In this document: positions 54,501-64,000 of the stretch, piece by piece
Numbering within the stretch: the stretch's first letter is position 1
How the letters are laid out: every line of letters starts with the position of its first letter
Source: Symsagittifera roscoffensis
Lineage: Eukaryota > Xenacoelomorpha > Acoela > Convolutidae
DNA: 64,000 nt
Assembly (NCBI RefSeq): GCF_963678635.1
Contig: NC_087071.1
Span: 17,857,613 to 17,921,612, forward strand
Direction: 5' to 3'
The notes under the pieces: model-generated
The model's database searches: none
Told to the model about the DNA's origin: nothing
What the model saw: the letters and a program-made list of their open reading frames with translations, nothing else
Program-made: the position numbers and the translations under genes

Positions 54501-57500
54501 TTTTTCAAGCTTTCAAGGTTCTCAATTGCTATGAAGGTACCTGTAATATGACTTCTATTTAATACATTTTTACAAAATATAACATTATAATGGTGTTTTT
54601 TTTCGAGGTAACAGTAACGAACTGATATTCACTTCAATAGGTCTTGATGATTTTTTTTTCAAGAAAGTCTTCAAAAACGTTTTCACGCTCAAATTGATTT
54701 TTCTCGGTTTGAAATGATTTTTTAAAATTTCTTTTCGTTTAACTGTTAAATGAAGGTAAATTTCTCTATCGAGCAGCAAAAGTGAAATGGTCACGATGAA
54801 CAAGAATGGCTTCGTTTCAAAAATGGGTTCAATTTTTTGAATTCCCAGCGCAACAAAAAAGTTGCATATTGACCCAGTTTCCTCTAAATGGGTTAACCTT
54901 ACAAAAAAGTTCCAATCGTAAATAGTATATGAAATTCAAAGAGCTTTCAAATTGGTGTAAATTTTTTCGAAAGTTGAAAAATTTTCGATTAACTTTTTTT
55001 TCGTTTCCATGTTTTTTTTAACACTTTTCCTACTGTTTTTTTTGGCTATGTTAGAAGATTTTGATTCCAACCNNNNNNNNNNNNNNNNNNNNNNNNNNNN
55101 NNNNNNNNNNNNNNNNNNNNNNNNNNNNNNNNNNNNNNNNNNNNNNNNNNNNNNNNNNNNNNNNNNNNNNNNNNNNNNNNNNNNNNNNNNNNNNNNNNNN
55201 NNNNNNNNNNNNNNNNNNNNNNNNNNNNNNNNNNNNNNNNNNNNNNNNNNNNNNNNNNNNNNNNNNNNNNNNTTCGGTTTTTGCATAAAGAAAGGCAGAA
55301 AATTGTTTTCTTTGATAATAATCTGAACAATTGATGATAAAACTGTACTGCACAATTGAAAAATTATTAAAATCTATGAGCATAGATAGATGGCTCTAAG
55401 GTGTCTATATTTGAAGTATGTGACACTTACGCAATTCGAAGCATTGTAATTATGCTGGAGCAGTACGGATTTTCTCTGCAACGTTAATCTTGTGAAAAAA
55501 TCATTGGTTTCTGATGCGTTATTGAGGTTTTTTTTTCCAGCACTGTGGCAATTTTGTAGCAGATGATTGATCAGTCATAACAAAAAAGAACATAATAGTG
55601 GTCAATCAGTGTAAGTTTGGTAATTTTCCAGTTACTAAAGTGTCTTTTCCAGGTCCAAACTGGAGAGTAGGAAGACCCTGCCCCGACTGAGTCTGAAGGA
55701 GTATATGGTGATAGTGGGTGGGTTTGGACTGAACCAGCAGCCGATTGATGTGGTGGAACAGTTCGAGTCCAAGAACAACGAATGGTCACTCTTGCCAGTA
55801 AGTATCAATCAAGTGTTCGTCAGTTTTCACTGAATCATTGACTTACAGACCCTTAAATTTTTCATAAGGGGCCTTTGACGCCATTATATACTAATTTTGA
55901 GTGGGCCTAAAAAACGCAATGTTTTGGTTAAACATTTTTCAAAAACTTGCCTGCGGCGCAGAAAATTTGCTCATAAAGGGTCTTTTTTTATGACTTGGGA
56001 GAGAAAAAAGTCGACAAAGTTATTGAATATTTTGAAACTCCGACCCCCCCCCCCCCCGAGAAAATCTTAGATCCGACCCTGACTGAATGCCTTGTTGTTT
56101 ACGTGCCGCAGCGAAATTTTTGTGCATTTAGTTTGTTCGAAACAGCAAAAGTTTTGTTTAACTTTTCGGAATCCGAATCACAACGTAAATACGTTCAATG
56201 TGAGGTCACTTTCGATCACCTGCAAAGTTTTAAAATTTCCTTTAGATCACAAAGCTATTTTTAGTTCTCCTGAAATTTCCGAAAGTCTATTTACTATAAA
56301 TTTTCGCACCGCTCAAAAAACTTGGAGGATTTTTCGGTCCCTTCTTGTGAGAGTTTTTGACCAAAAATTGCTTTTTTTCAGTGCGAGCTCACTCGTGAAA
56401 CATGTATTTATTGGCGCCTGTTGAAAAAGTATAGAATGGGTTTGTATGAAGAGTTATTACAATGTGAATTTTATGGGCGGTCAGATGGTTAAGAGTTGTG
56501 GGGGGAGGGGGTGGGTGGGTTCGCTTACCTTTAAAACTGGCCATTAAGACGATTTATCCACAAGGGAAAGGACCAGTTTGGGTTTTTTCTGGGCTGGGAA
56601 ATGTTGCTTCACACTCAAACAACAAGCAGGGATCATAATGGGCCTAGAACATCCCACCTTCTGATTGAGAGACGGAGACGTAACTATGTCACCACCGTGA
56701 TATGATAATGATACGTTTCTCCTTTTGCTTCAGCCCCTGCCCACACGTAGACGTTATGTCAGTGCCACCCAACTGGGAGGGCAGATCTATGTGATAGGGG
56801 GCTATGACAATGCGAACAGACTGAGCAGTGTGAGTGTGCTAGACTGTAGGGTAATGCAGTGGAAGACAGTGGCCAATATGAATGTGAGGAGGGGACTGGC
56901 AGGGGTGGTCTCTTACAGGGACAAGGTACACCACCTTTTTAAGAGTAATGAACGTAGTGAATCTTAATGGTGTTCTCCCAAACTATTCTAATTTGTATTT
57001 ATAAATTTTTTATAAATAACTTCGTAACTAGATATCGTTTGGAAACAATTTATTATTATTATTATATTTATATAGGTCTTGCTGATTGTTTTTTTCAGGA
57101 TTTTTCGCGGTTTGACTTGTGATTTCTTCTTAAGTTCAGTGCATTTCTATTGTTAAAAGGAAGGCAAACTCTACTATTGAACAGCAAAGTTGTAAAGGTC
57201 ACGAAAAACGTGATCGGCTTCTAATTTTAAAAATGGAAATTAATTATCAGGTTTCCCAGCGAAAAAAAATGGATCCAGTTTTCTCAAATTGGGTTAATTT
57301 AAAAAAAGTGTCCATCATAAATTGATCTACAAATTCATAGAGCTATAAGGTCATCTAATTTTTAATTCGAAATTCAAAGTTGAAGATTTTTGAAAAAAGA
57401 TGTCGTTTTTTTTCAGTTTCCTTGCGTTCATTACTCTTTTCCAACTGTCAGTTGGCTATGTTTTTAATTTACAGTCCTCCCTTAAAATTTGCAAAAAAAA

Positions 57501-60500
57501 CAGACTGCAGAATTTGATTTAATACAAAAATTTAAATTGAAATCAACAATTTTTGAAATTTTTTCGTTTTTTAAAGGACATCTGATAGGTGCAATCATTT
57601 TGCTGTACCCGTTCCCATCTCGAGGAGGCGGATGAATTTGAGAGCCATCCGAGTAGGATTAATTGGTTCAAAGTAATAGTTTACGTGGTTTTCTTAAAAT
57701 AAACCATGTTTCGAAATATCCATGTTTTTTTTTAAAGTAATGTGAACATTAATTGCAAGCGAAGTGAAAGTTTTTTTTCGGTGAACCTCATAATTGACTT
57801 TGTAATTTTTTGACCCCAAGTCTTAGCTATTATCTTTAATATTTAATTATAAATATTCAAGGAATAGCGCACTTATGAAATCAAATCAAAATTATTCTTT
57901 CATGATAAAGTAGTCCATTAACAAATGATGATTGATTTTTAGCTTCACAAGTTGATTTTAATTCGGAAAATTTCCAACTGAATAAAAGGTTTTTTTTCCG
58001 TAGTTTCCTTATTTTCGCTTAGGCTATTCCAGTCGATTGTTTGACGTGTTTACTGGTGTATAATGTTAAACTAGACGCTTATAAAAATCTGCTGTTTTTC
58101 ATCCAAGTGTTTGTATTTTCTTCAGTTTGGGGTATTTTTTTTCTTTTTTTTTAGGACGAGAGGCTCAGTTTTGTCCATATTTTTAAATTTTTCTTCTAAT
58201 ATGAGTTGAATAATGTCTGAAAGGTCCCAAACTGATTAATCGCCGATAACATTTCTTCTACATAGATCTACGTGGCGGGTGGTTTTGACGGCAGTTCTCG
58301 TCTCTCCAGTATGGAAGTGTATGACCCAAATTTGGACAAATGGGAGATGATGCCTCAGATGACCATAGGCAGAGAGGGCTCCTCCCTTGTAGTGTGTGCT
58401 GATATGATATACTGTATCGGGGGATACGACGGAATGACCATACTGCGATCGGTAAGTTTGTTGATCGTTCCGACCGCGTCACTGATAGTGACAGGAAGAA
58501 GAATTAGCTTGTTTGTTTTCCGTCCGGTTTTGAATACCGCAAAAGAGCTCATAAGTAAGCAATTGTGGTATTGTATTAAAACCCTATCAGCCGTTATTGG
58601 GATTACGAAAAAAATCAACAACTTTTTCCCAGTTAAGAGGTCCGAATTTTTTCGTTTTTCATTCAGGTTGACAAACGAAATTTTATGAAAGACAATAAAC
58701 TTTCAATTTATATCTAAGTTAGCCTGTATTAATTTAGCTAATAATACTTCTTGTTTTTTGCAGCTTTTGGCTTAATTTAATCGGCTTTAACTGTAAAATA
58801 AGCAACAGAAATCTTGGCTCCACTGACCGAATTGTTTTCCACAAGTGCAGCGTATTGTCATATTACGAAGTTCACTTTTTTCGACGAAAGTGTTCATTAA
58901 AAATGTTCACATAACCTGTTTCTGAGAGTGATGAGAAAAAACCGAGTGATTTTCACTTATATAGGTCTTGATAATTATTGTTTGTATTTTTTAAGGAAAA
59001 TAGTATCAAAATGCTCTGATACAACTACAATTAATGTATGCATGAATTGCCTCAGGTATATAGGCTTTTTTAAGAGTAATGAACGTAGTTAATTACTCTA
59101 TAGGTCTTGGTATTTTTTTTGTTTTTTTTTCAGGAAAAATTTGTTCGCGCTCACATTTGATTTTTCGAGGTTGATTTTTTTCTTTTTAAGTTTAGTTCCT
59201 TTCCTTTTAAAAGGAAGGCGAGCTTGGTTATCGAACAGCAAAAATAAAAGTTTGATCGACTTCTAATTTCGAAATTAGAATTTATTATCAGATTTCCCAG
59301 CGAAATCTGAGCTAAGTTCGTCTGCTAAAAGGTGAGTAAGTTGCGCTCTCCAATTACGAGAGCGGATATAGCGCGAATAAACGTAATCAATGGGTTATTT
59401 TTACGAGAAAATGCCAATCATAAACAGTTCTTGGAATTGAAATAGCTCTAAAATGATTTAATTTTTTTAAAAAAGTAAAACAACGAAGGGGTTTTCAATG
59501 ATATAGGTCTTGATGGTTTTGTTTGATTTGGTGATATGTTACAATAGGTGGTAATTTTGAGTATAGTGCATGTATCAAATTCAGAACTATTATCCATAAT
59601 ATAGTCATTTCACTTTCAATCAATTGTTCTACTGCTAAAATAGTTTTTGTAAACACATTATTCTGCCAAATGAAATGCAATTCAAAAACCAAAATTTACA
59701 CTTCTTTTGCCAAAAAATTTGGCTTTTCAAATAAATTTTAAATAATGTGCGAAGTATAACAAAAAGCGATTCCAGCTATTGAAATTGAGCTTACCACCCT
59801 TAGTAATATATCAACTTTGATTTTTGTGTTTCAGGAGAAAGTTCTAAAATGCTCTATTAACTACATAAAGGCATCATAAATATCAATGCATTTATAAATG
59901 CTTTTAGGTATCTATGTTTTTTTCAAGTTTTGGTCAAGTTCATTTGCTAAAAGATAGGAAATTCGCGCTCTCCAATTACAAAAGTAGAAAAGGTGCAAAG
60001 ATTGTGATATTTTCTAAGTTTCGAAAGTGGATTTTGTTTCTTTGTAATAAAAAATTAAACCTTTGATCCAGTTATCTTATATTGGGATCGTTTTTCAAAA
60101 AAACGGCATTAGTAAAGAGTTCTTGAAGTTCAAAGAGTTTTAATATGATGTATTTTTTCTGCGAATTACTTTCAACTGTTTTTTTTTTCGTTTTTTTTTT
60201 GTGTTCTGTTACACGTGTCCAACCTTTTGTTGGCTTAGTTCAATTGCATGTTAATAGCATGTGCTTGATATCCGCTTAGCTAGTGACAAGTGCTTGATTA
60301 TCTAGAAGAGCACATGGCGCAGTTGGAAGTACGTGAGAAAATACATCTATAGGTCCATGTTTTGTAGCCGGCTCATAGAAAGTTTTTTTTTCAAGACTGC
60401 TTCTTTTTTTGCTTATTTAGAATTATTTTTGCCGTTTTTGTCGCTTGTGTTAGCGAATTGCAGCTAAGTGTCTGTGTTAAGTAAGTTCAGCCTTAAATCT

Positions 60501-62281
60501 AGCCCTGGAAATATTTGGGTTTTCCGGAGCTGACTGATCGATTGATGATTTTTTGTACTAGTCAGTTGCAATTTGGTATACACATGCGCGAGAAAATCAT
60601 TGAAACGTCAAAATCTATTAGGTGATTCTATTTATTTGTAAAATTGTTTATTCTTGAATAGAGTTAAATGCAATTAATTTATTTCAAGAAACACCTTGGG
60701 GGAAGGGAACGCTCAACCGTCAATGTGTTTTTAAATCTCAATTTAAATGTTAAGTCAAGATTAAGACTTTTCTCATGCATGGGCATTTTATTTTGATGAC
60801 CACAGAATTGTCTTGAATACTTATAACTCGTTATTTCTTTGCTCAGTTGGGCCGAATATTTTATCAATAATTGTTTTGGAATTTTAAACCTTTATTCAAA
60901 TGCTTCGAAGTTTACTCTAACTGAAATATAAGCTTTTCTTGAAAGGATAGAGTTTTTAGATAACATTCGACGCGAAACTAAGATAAAGAAAATTGTTATT
61001 ACCTTTGAAGACATACCGCTGCTTGGTTGAAAAGTTAGAAACAAACTTGAACGTTCAGTTGGTGACTCAGTAAAGTTAGGTTAGGTTTATCAAAAACGAA
61101 CAGTCAATGATAAAGGATCCTTGAACATCAAATAACTTTACGGTGATGCATTTTTTTGTGAAAGTCGAAAGCGGTGACGCATCGGTAGTGATGGCGCTCA
61201 GCAATCATATGATTGCGGGTTCAATTCGCCTGTGCGCTGCAAATTGCAAAGCTCCTGTAAGATAGTTATAGCTTAGTTACCCTTAAAAAAATTATTTTCC
61301 TGGTTAGGCCTCTAGCCGGGTTAATAAAAATGAGAAGTAAGCTTTGATGTTAATCTGTCGTCCTAGGTGAACAGGTTCGATCCCCGCGAGGGTCGTTGGA
61401 TAACAGTGACTCCTCTCTCAGTAGGCAGATCAGGAGCAGGTGTGGCAGTGGTAGATGATATGATATACGTGTGTGGGGGATTTGACGGAAGCCAACATCT
61501 CTCAGGTTTGCTCCCTACTTTCAACCACTGCTGATAATGAGTAATTTGTTTAGGTTTGTTTCAGTAACAGTGGAAAACTTGAAGAAACTTTAAGCCAAGT
61601 AATTTCACAATCACTCGGAAATAGAGTGAATTGAAGTCAGTTTTCAAGAGTCCATGACTTTAAAGAAAGTGTTTTTCATTAAAAGATTTTTATAAGTAGT
61701 TTTTTTTTGGAAAACATTTGTCTGTTTATTATTGTTCCAACCTTTTCATGAAGTGGGATGGTACTGTGGCGTACGTTTTTGGTTTTTTTCCTCCGGTTTT
61801 CGATACCCCAGGGAAGGCTGGTAGGGGGTCAAATGTGGTATCGTGTTAAAGCCTTATTGATTGTGATTCTCCAAAAATTAAACAGCAAATGGCGCAAAGA
61901 AAAGAAGCTCAACTGGTGGATTTTTAATTTAAGAAAGCCCATCGAAATGAAAAAATTGCCTCCTTTTGATCAATTTTACTTAAATTCAATTGACTGAGAT
62001 AGTGGAATAATTTGACCAATGTTATAAAGTTCTTGAAATTCGAAGAGCTTTTGCTGATAAATTTTCATCTTGGCAATTGAATGTTTTTTGGAAATGTTTC
62101 GCTTCCCTTGAGATCATTTAAACTCTTTCATATGTCTGTTGGCTATGGTTTTTTCTTCTAATACAGGCGTGGAGTGCTATAACCCACGGATGGACATGTG
62201 GAGTTCGGTGGCCAACATGCACAACGCCAGATGCTACTCCAGCACAGCCGCACTGGAAAAGAAACTGTACTGTGCAGCAGG
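51571..62281 (+). CDS. KLHL12: KLHL12 orthologue, CUL3 adaptor (3' end beyond window)
   Basis: The visible exons in order are 51571-51599, 51988-52156, 52629-52782, 54069-54286, [missing], 55653-55797, 56734-56925, 58266-58451, 61367-61505 and 62167-62281, with matching phases and GT/AG sites. They encode a BTB domain ([20 protein letters not shown]), the BACK start ([20 protein letters not shown]) and kelch blades ([43 protein letters not shown]). The N-terminus, BTB/BACK junction and kelch sequences match KLHL12 better than KLHL18 or KLHL20. KLHL12 recruits substrates such as Dishevelled and SEC31 to CUL3-RBX1. The second half of BACK is not visible, and kelch blade 6 lies outside the window. 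Confidence 0.88.
51805..51955. repeat. ~15-bp minisatellite (AATTTGAAATGATTG)n
   Basis: Tandem degenerate units in KLHL12 intron 1, ending just before the exon 2 acceptor region. Confidence 0.75.
51988..52156 (+). CDS. KLHL12: KLHL12 exon 2 (BTB N-terminal half)
   Basis: Acceptor ATTGCATCACAG, donor ACA|GTCAGT. It encodes the BTB core [20 protein letters not shown] and [14 protein letters not shown]. It ends in phase 0. Confidence 0.88.
52629..52782 (+). CDS. KLHL12: KLHL12 exon 3 (BTB C-terminal half)
   Basis: It follows GTATTCAG and precedes GTGAGT. It encodes [20 protein letters not shown] and [14 protein letters not shown], the last BTB helices including the CUL3-binding region. It ends in phase 1. 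Confidence 0.88.
54069..54286 (+). CDS. KLHL12: KLHL12 exon 4 (BACK domain, first half)
   Basis: It follows TTTGTTCCAG and encodes [20 protein letters not shown] through [13 protein letters not shown], with donor GTGAGT in phase 0. Reading through the donor gives 25 more codons and a stop at 54362-54364, with AATAAA at 54375-54380. A short read-through isoform is therefore possible. Confidence 0.85.
54437..54518. repeat. ~23-bp minisatellite (TTTTTCAAGCTTTAACGAC)n
   Basis: Four tandem units in the intron after exon 4. Confidence 0.75.
54585..55050. repeat. KLHL12 intronic repeat family, member 1
   Basis: It starts near a TAGGTCTTGATGATT motif and contains GAGCAGCAAAAGTGAAATGGTCACG and CCCAGCGCAACAAAAAAG-like blocks. 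It ends in TTTGGCTATG before the N gap. Related sequence recurs in three or more further introns at about 57062, 59095, 59850 and 61640. Confidence 0.6.
55073..55272. other. assembly gap (200 N)
   Basis: Two hundred N. It lies between KLHL12 exons 4 and 6, where about 75 residues of the BACK domain are missing. The nominal length may not be the true length. Confidence 0.98.
55653..55797 (+). CDS. KLHL12: KLHL12 exon, start of the kelch propeller
   Basis: It follows TCTTTTCCAG and ends before GTAAGT. It encodes [38 protein letters not shown] and NNEWSLLP, the first kelch blade. The leading single base requires a preceding exon ending in phase 2, which is not visible. Confidence 0.85.
56734..56925 (+). 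CDS. KLHL12: KLHL12 exon, kelch blade 2
   Basis: It follows TTGCTTCAG and ends at ACAAG|GTACAC. It encodes [37 protein letters not shown] and [16 protein letters not shown], with the GG and Y/W pattern of kelch repeats. Confidence 0.88.
57062..57455. repeat. KLHL12 intronic repeat family, member 2
   Basis: It begins TATAGGTCTTGCTGATTG and includes GAACAGCAAAGTTGTAAAGGTCACG and TTTCCCAGCGAAAAAAAATG. It ends CCAACTGTCAGTTGGCTATG. It shares block order with 54585-55050. Confidence 0.65.
58266..58451 (+). CDS. KLHL12: KLHL12 exon, kelch blades 3-4
   Basis: It follows TTCTACATAG and ends at GATCG|GTAAGT. It encodes [20 protein letters not shown], then [20 protein letters not shown] and [11 protein letters not shown]. 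Length is 186 bases, phase 0 at both ends. Confidence 0.88.
59095..59480. repeat. KLHL12 intronic repeat family, member 3
   Basis: It begins with TATAGGTCTTGGTATTTT and contains CGAACAGCAAAAATAAAAG and TTTCCCAGCGAAATCTGAG. An insertion, CTCTCCAATTACGAGAGCGG, is shared in part with a related segment near 59965. Confidence 0.6.
59850..60240. repeat. KLHL12 intronic repeat family, member 4
   Basis: It contains CTCTCCAATTACAAAAGTAG and AGTTCTTGAAGTTCAAAGAG, and ends GTCCAACCTTTTGTTGGC. The order matches members 2 and 3, with its 5' part diverged. Confidence 0.5.
61171..61250 (+). repeat. tRNA-like sequence (SINE candidate)
   Basis: A box A-like GACGCATCGGTAGTGATGGC is followed by a hairpin GCAATCATATGATTGC and a box B-like GCGGGTTCAATTCGCC. 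The spacing suits a tRNA-derived Pol III promoter. No good acceptor stem is seen. Confidence 0.4.
61367..61505 (+). CDS. KLHL12: KLHL12 exon, kelch blades 4-5
   Basis: It follows GTCGTCCTAG and ends at CTCAG|GTTTGC. It encodes [20 protein letters not shown], then [20 protein letters not shown] and GSQHLS. It ends in phase 1. Confidence 0.87.
61640..62147. repeat. KLHL12 intronic repeat family, member 5 (diverged)
   Basis: Only the 3' part is clear: AAAGTTCTTGAAATTCGAAG through CATATGTCTGTTGGCTATGG, matching the ends of members 2 and 4. Confidence 0.45.
62167..62281 (+). CDS. KLHL12: KLHL12 exon, kelch blade 5-6 region (last visible)
   Basis: It follows TTCTAATACAG and ends before GTAAGC. 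It encodes [20 protein letters not shown] and [19 protein letters not shown]. It ends in phase 2, so at least one further exon for the final blade lies beyond 64000. Confidence 0.86.
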
Positions 62282-62398
62282 GTAAGCATCAGCCACCGTG
62301 GCCGTTGTTTTTGTTTCTCTCCTGACAGAAGCACCCTTTTCAAACTGTCACAGTCTTTACACTTGCGAAGCTAGTGTATTAGTACAAACCTTCTTTTT

Positions 62399-62706
62399 TC
62401 CAACCTAAGTCGCAAATATTGGTGCGGCACTTTTATGGTGCGGGACCCTAATATAATAATGGTGGGGAACCTTTGCAGCTTTTTGATAGCATGTGTCTTG
62501 ACATTCGAACAGTAATAAATTGACACAGTTGATGCATTTTTAATTCATCAAATGAACCGAAAAAAGCTATTTGTTTCGAATAACATCACAATAATAAAAA
62601 CTCGATTTCAGGAATTTTCTAACTCAATATATCTCGCAATTTTTTAAAATGCATAATTTATACATAATTTGGCTTTATGCTTTGCTATTTGTTACATGCA
62701 AAGTTA
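62399..62706. repeat. intronic repeat pair, unit 1
   Basis: It starts CCAACCTAAGTCGCAA and includes AAATGAACCGAAAAAAGCTA and GCATAATTTATACATAATTT. A diverged copy is at 63105-63375. Confidence 0.65.
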
Positions 62707-62844
62707 GTGTGGGTGCCTGCAGTTTGTTATATTCCAAATTATTAATTGCAAAATTGAGTCTATATGTATTTGGTGCTGAATCGCATTAGCAATTTGTTAG
62801 CATATGTAGCTGCTTTATTCGTGACTAGTGTTTGTAAGTTGTTA

Positions 62845-62927
62845 AGCTTGAGTGGCTGAGGGGATAGTGCGTGAGACTCAAAATCTCTTGATTGCAGTAG
62901 GTCGCAGATTCGGATCCTACACGTAGC
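62845..62927 (+). repeat. tRNA-Leu(CAA)-like sequence (pseudogene or SINE head)
   Basis: TGGCTGAGGGGATAGTGCG resembles a Leu/Ser-type D-arm. GAGACTCAAAATCTC forms a perfect 4-bp stem with loop CTCAAAA (anticodon CAA). A variable region follows, then CGCAGATTCGGATCCTAC as a T-arm. The 7-bp acceptor arms do not pair well, so I do not call a functional tRNA. Confidence 0.45.
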
Positions 62928-63104
62928 CGAGTTTTTGCTAACTCGAGGCTTATTTCTATATTTTCTCTTTTCACTTGATAGAGCTGATTTTTGGTCGTGT
63001 TCTCGCAAGTGTTTGCGAAGCGCAGCTTCGCCTCTGTGTGAAACTTCAAATTTCTTGACTGAAACACATGCGGAGCGTAATGTGATGGTTTGTTGCAACT
63101 GTTT

Positions 63105-63375
63105 TTCAACCTAAGTCGCAATTAAATTCTTAGTGTCTTTTTTGGATCATTTTTTGTAGTTTGAATTGGCAGTATATACCATGTATTTTGACATTTTATT
63201 AGTAATCAACAGTTGATGCTTTTCAATTCTTTAAATGAACTGAAAAACCGCTATTTGTTTCATACAATGGTTTACAAATTTCGATTTTAGAAATTTCATC
63301 ACTTAACATATTTTTGAAAGGCATAATTTATACTTATTTTGGCTCAAAACATTCCAATTTAATACATGCAGAAAA
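63105..63375. repeat. intronic repeat pair, unit 2
   Basis: It starts TCAACCTAAGTCGCAATT and contains AAATGAACTGAAAAACCGCT and GCATAATTTATACTTATTTT, collinear with 62399-62706 at roughly 70-80% identity by eye. Confidence 0.65.
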
Positions 63376-64000
63376 ATGAGGTTTATGCAAAATTTGTGTT
63401 TTTGTACATTTTAAAGCTCCTGAAACTTCTGTCGCTCTCTCGCTTAGGTTTGCGAAATCGTTTGGCCTCTGTGTTTGAGTGCTCAGTGTTTGAAATGGGC
63501 TTGTTTTTTTGAAAAAGACCGTTTTTACCCAATGTCTCTTGGTTTGCTCGAACTCGATTAGATTATGGATTGTTGAAGTATTGTGAGAAACTCTCTTTTT
63601 TTAGTTAATCAGCCGCAGGCCTAATCCGAAGGTTAATTGTTAAAAGTTTCTATGCGTTTCTTTAATAGGGGGAGAAGCAAAATATCTTTCAAGTCAGAAT
63701 GACATTCCTTGATTTTTTTATATGGAAATTGGAACTGTTAGATCGCTAGTAGCTCTTGTTACGGCGGTAAAGTTGTATATGATGCTAAATCGTAATAATT
63801 CGAACTAGTATAACTGGGTATATTCGTATAAGACCCTGTATACATTATTATATGTATGATAAATTGAACAATATTGTATTTGTAAAATAGCACCAAAAAA
63901 CTTATGTGCTACCAACTAAAACGATTAAATTTTTCAGTCCAGTAGTAGAAGAGTTAAATTTTTAGTTCAGTCGTAGAAGATTCAAATTATTCTATAAAAT

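Larger units (their letters stand above)
62282..64000. other. KLHL12 intron, no exon found to window end
   Basis: I searched for a final kelch blade (YDG...W pattern) and found none. The stretch contains a repeat pair, a tRNA-Leu-like sequence and A+T-rich DNA. Confidence 0.5.

Noticed and set aside
56041-56062. Poly-C tract as functional G-quadruplex
   Set aside because: It is a simple homopolymer inside an intron; nothing else supports a function.
51571-62281. KLHL18 or KLHL20 instead of KLHL12
   Set aside because: The MNxLRK-N-LCDV N-terminus, [19 protein letters not shown] and VGGFGxxQxPIDVVE segments agree with KLHL12 specifically.

Overview
The window is nuclear DNA of an invertebrate-type metazoan; I cannot name the species. 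The evidence is spliced protein-coding genes with GT...AG introns (a KLHL12 orthologue and an F-box/LRR gene), AATAAA signals, an A+T-rich background, and several eukaryotic retroelement classes (Ty3/gypsy, two non-LTR LINE types, Penelope). There are no bacterial operons, rRNA genes or CRISPR arrays. A run of N at 55073-55272 is an assembly gap.

Layout. (1) 1-9183, minus strand: a decayed multi-domain polyprotein-like block. It starts with a gag-like coiled-coil ORF, continues into an SGNH/GDSL-hydrolase-like domain, and then runs for about 7 kb of ORFs I do not recognise, broken by frameshifts and in-frame stops. (2) 9676-18191, minus strand: a nearly full-length but inactivated Ty3/gypsy element (gag, zinc knuckles, protease, RT, RNase H, integrase) whose 3' end encodes a macro-domain-like segment. 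(3) 18192-22046: about 2.7 kb of non-coding DNA upstream of gag with a 14-bp minisatellite and a 69-bp triplication, then a LINE fragment ending in an (AAT)n tract. (4) 22047-43126: three further head-to-tail, progressively shorter copies of the same composite (B 22047-32068, C 32090-36917, D from 36915). Their junctions lie inside gag or pol on one side and inside the LINE or an F-box exon on the other. Copies B and D also carry a second LINE fragment, and B carries a duplicated first exon of the F-box gene. (5) 43127-50911, plus strand: the F-box/LRR gene, two exons separated by a 6.4-kb intron. The intron holds a Penelope element (minus, with an internal 631-bp tandem duplication), an SGNH-like minus-strand gene fragment and a stray LRR exon fragment. 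(6) 51571-62281, plus strand: the KLHL12 orthologue. Ten coding exons are expected up to the window edge and nine are visible; the BACK-domain exon is probably inside the N gap. Its introns carry at least five copies of a ~400-bp repeat plus tRNA-like sequences. (7) 62282-64000: intron of KLHL12 with a repeat pair and a tRNA-Leu-like sequence.

How it fits together. The host genes are two candidate ubiquitin-ligase substrate adaptors of different classes: an F-box protein (SCF type) and a BTB-kelch protein (CUL3 type). Everything left of 43127 is mobile DNA. The copies share internal stops, a 14-bp duplication and non-coding arrays, so I infer they multiplied by tandem segmental duplication of one already defective insertion beside the F-box gene rather than by separate retrotransposition events. 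The least explained part is the 9-kb block at the left end.
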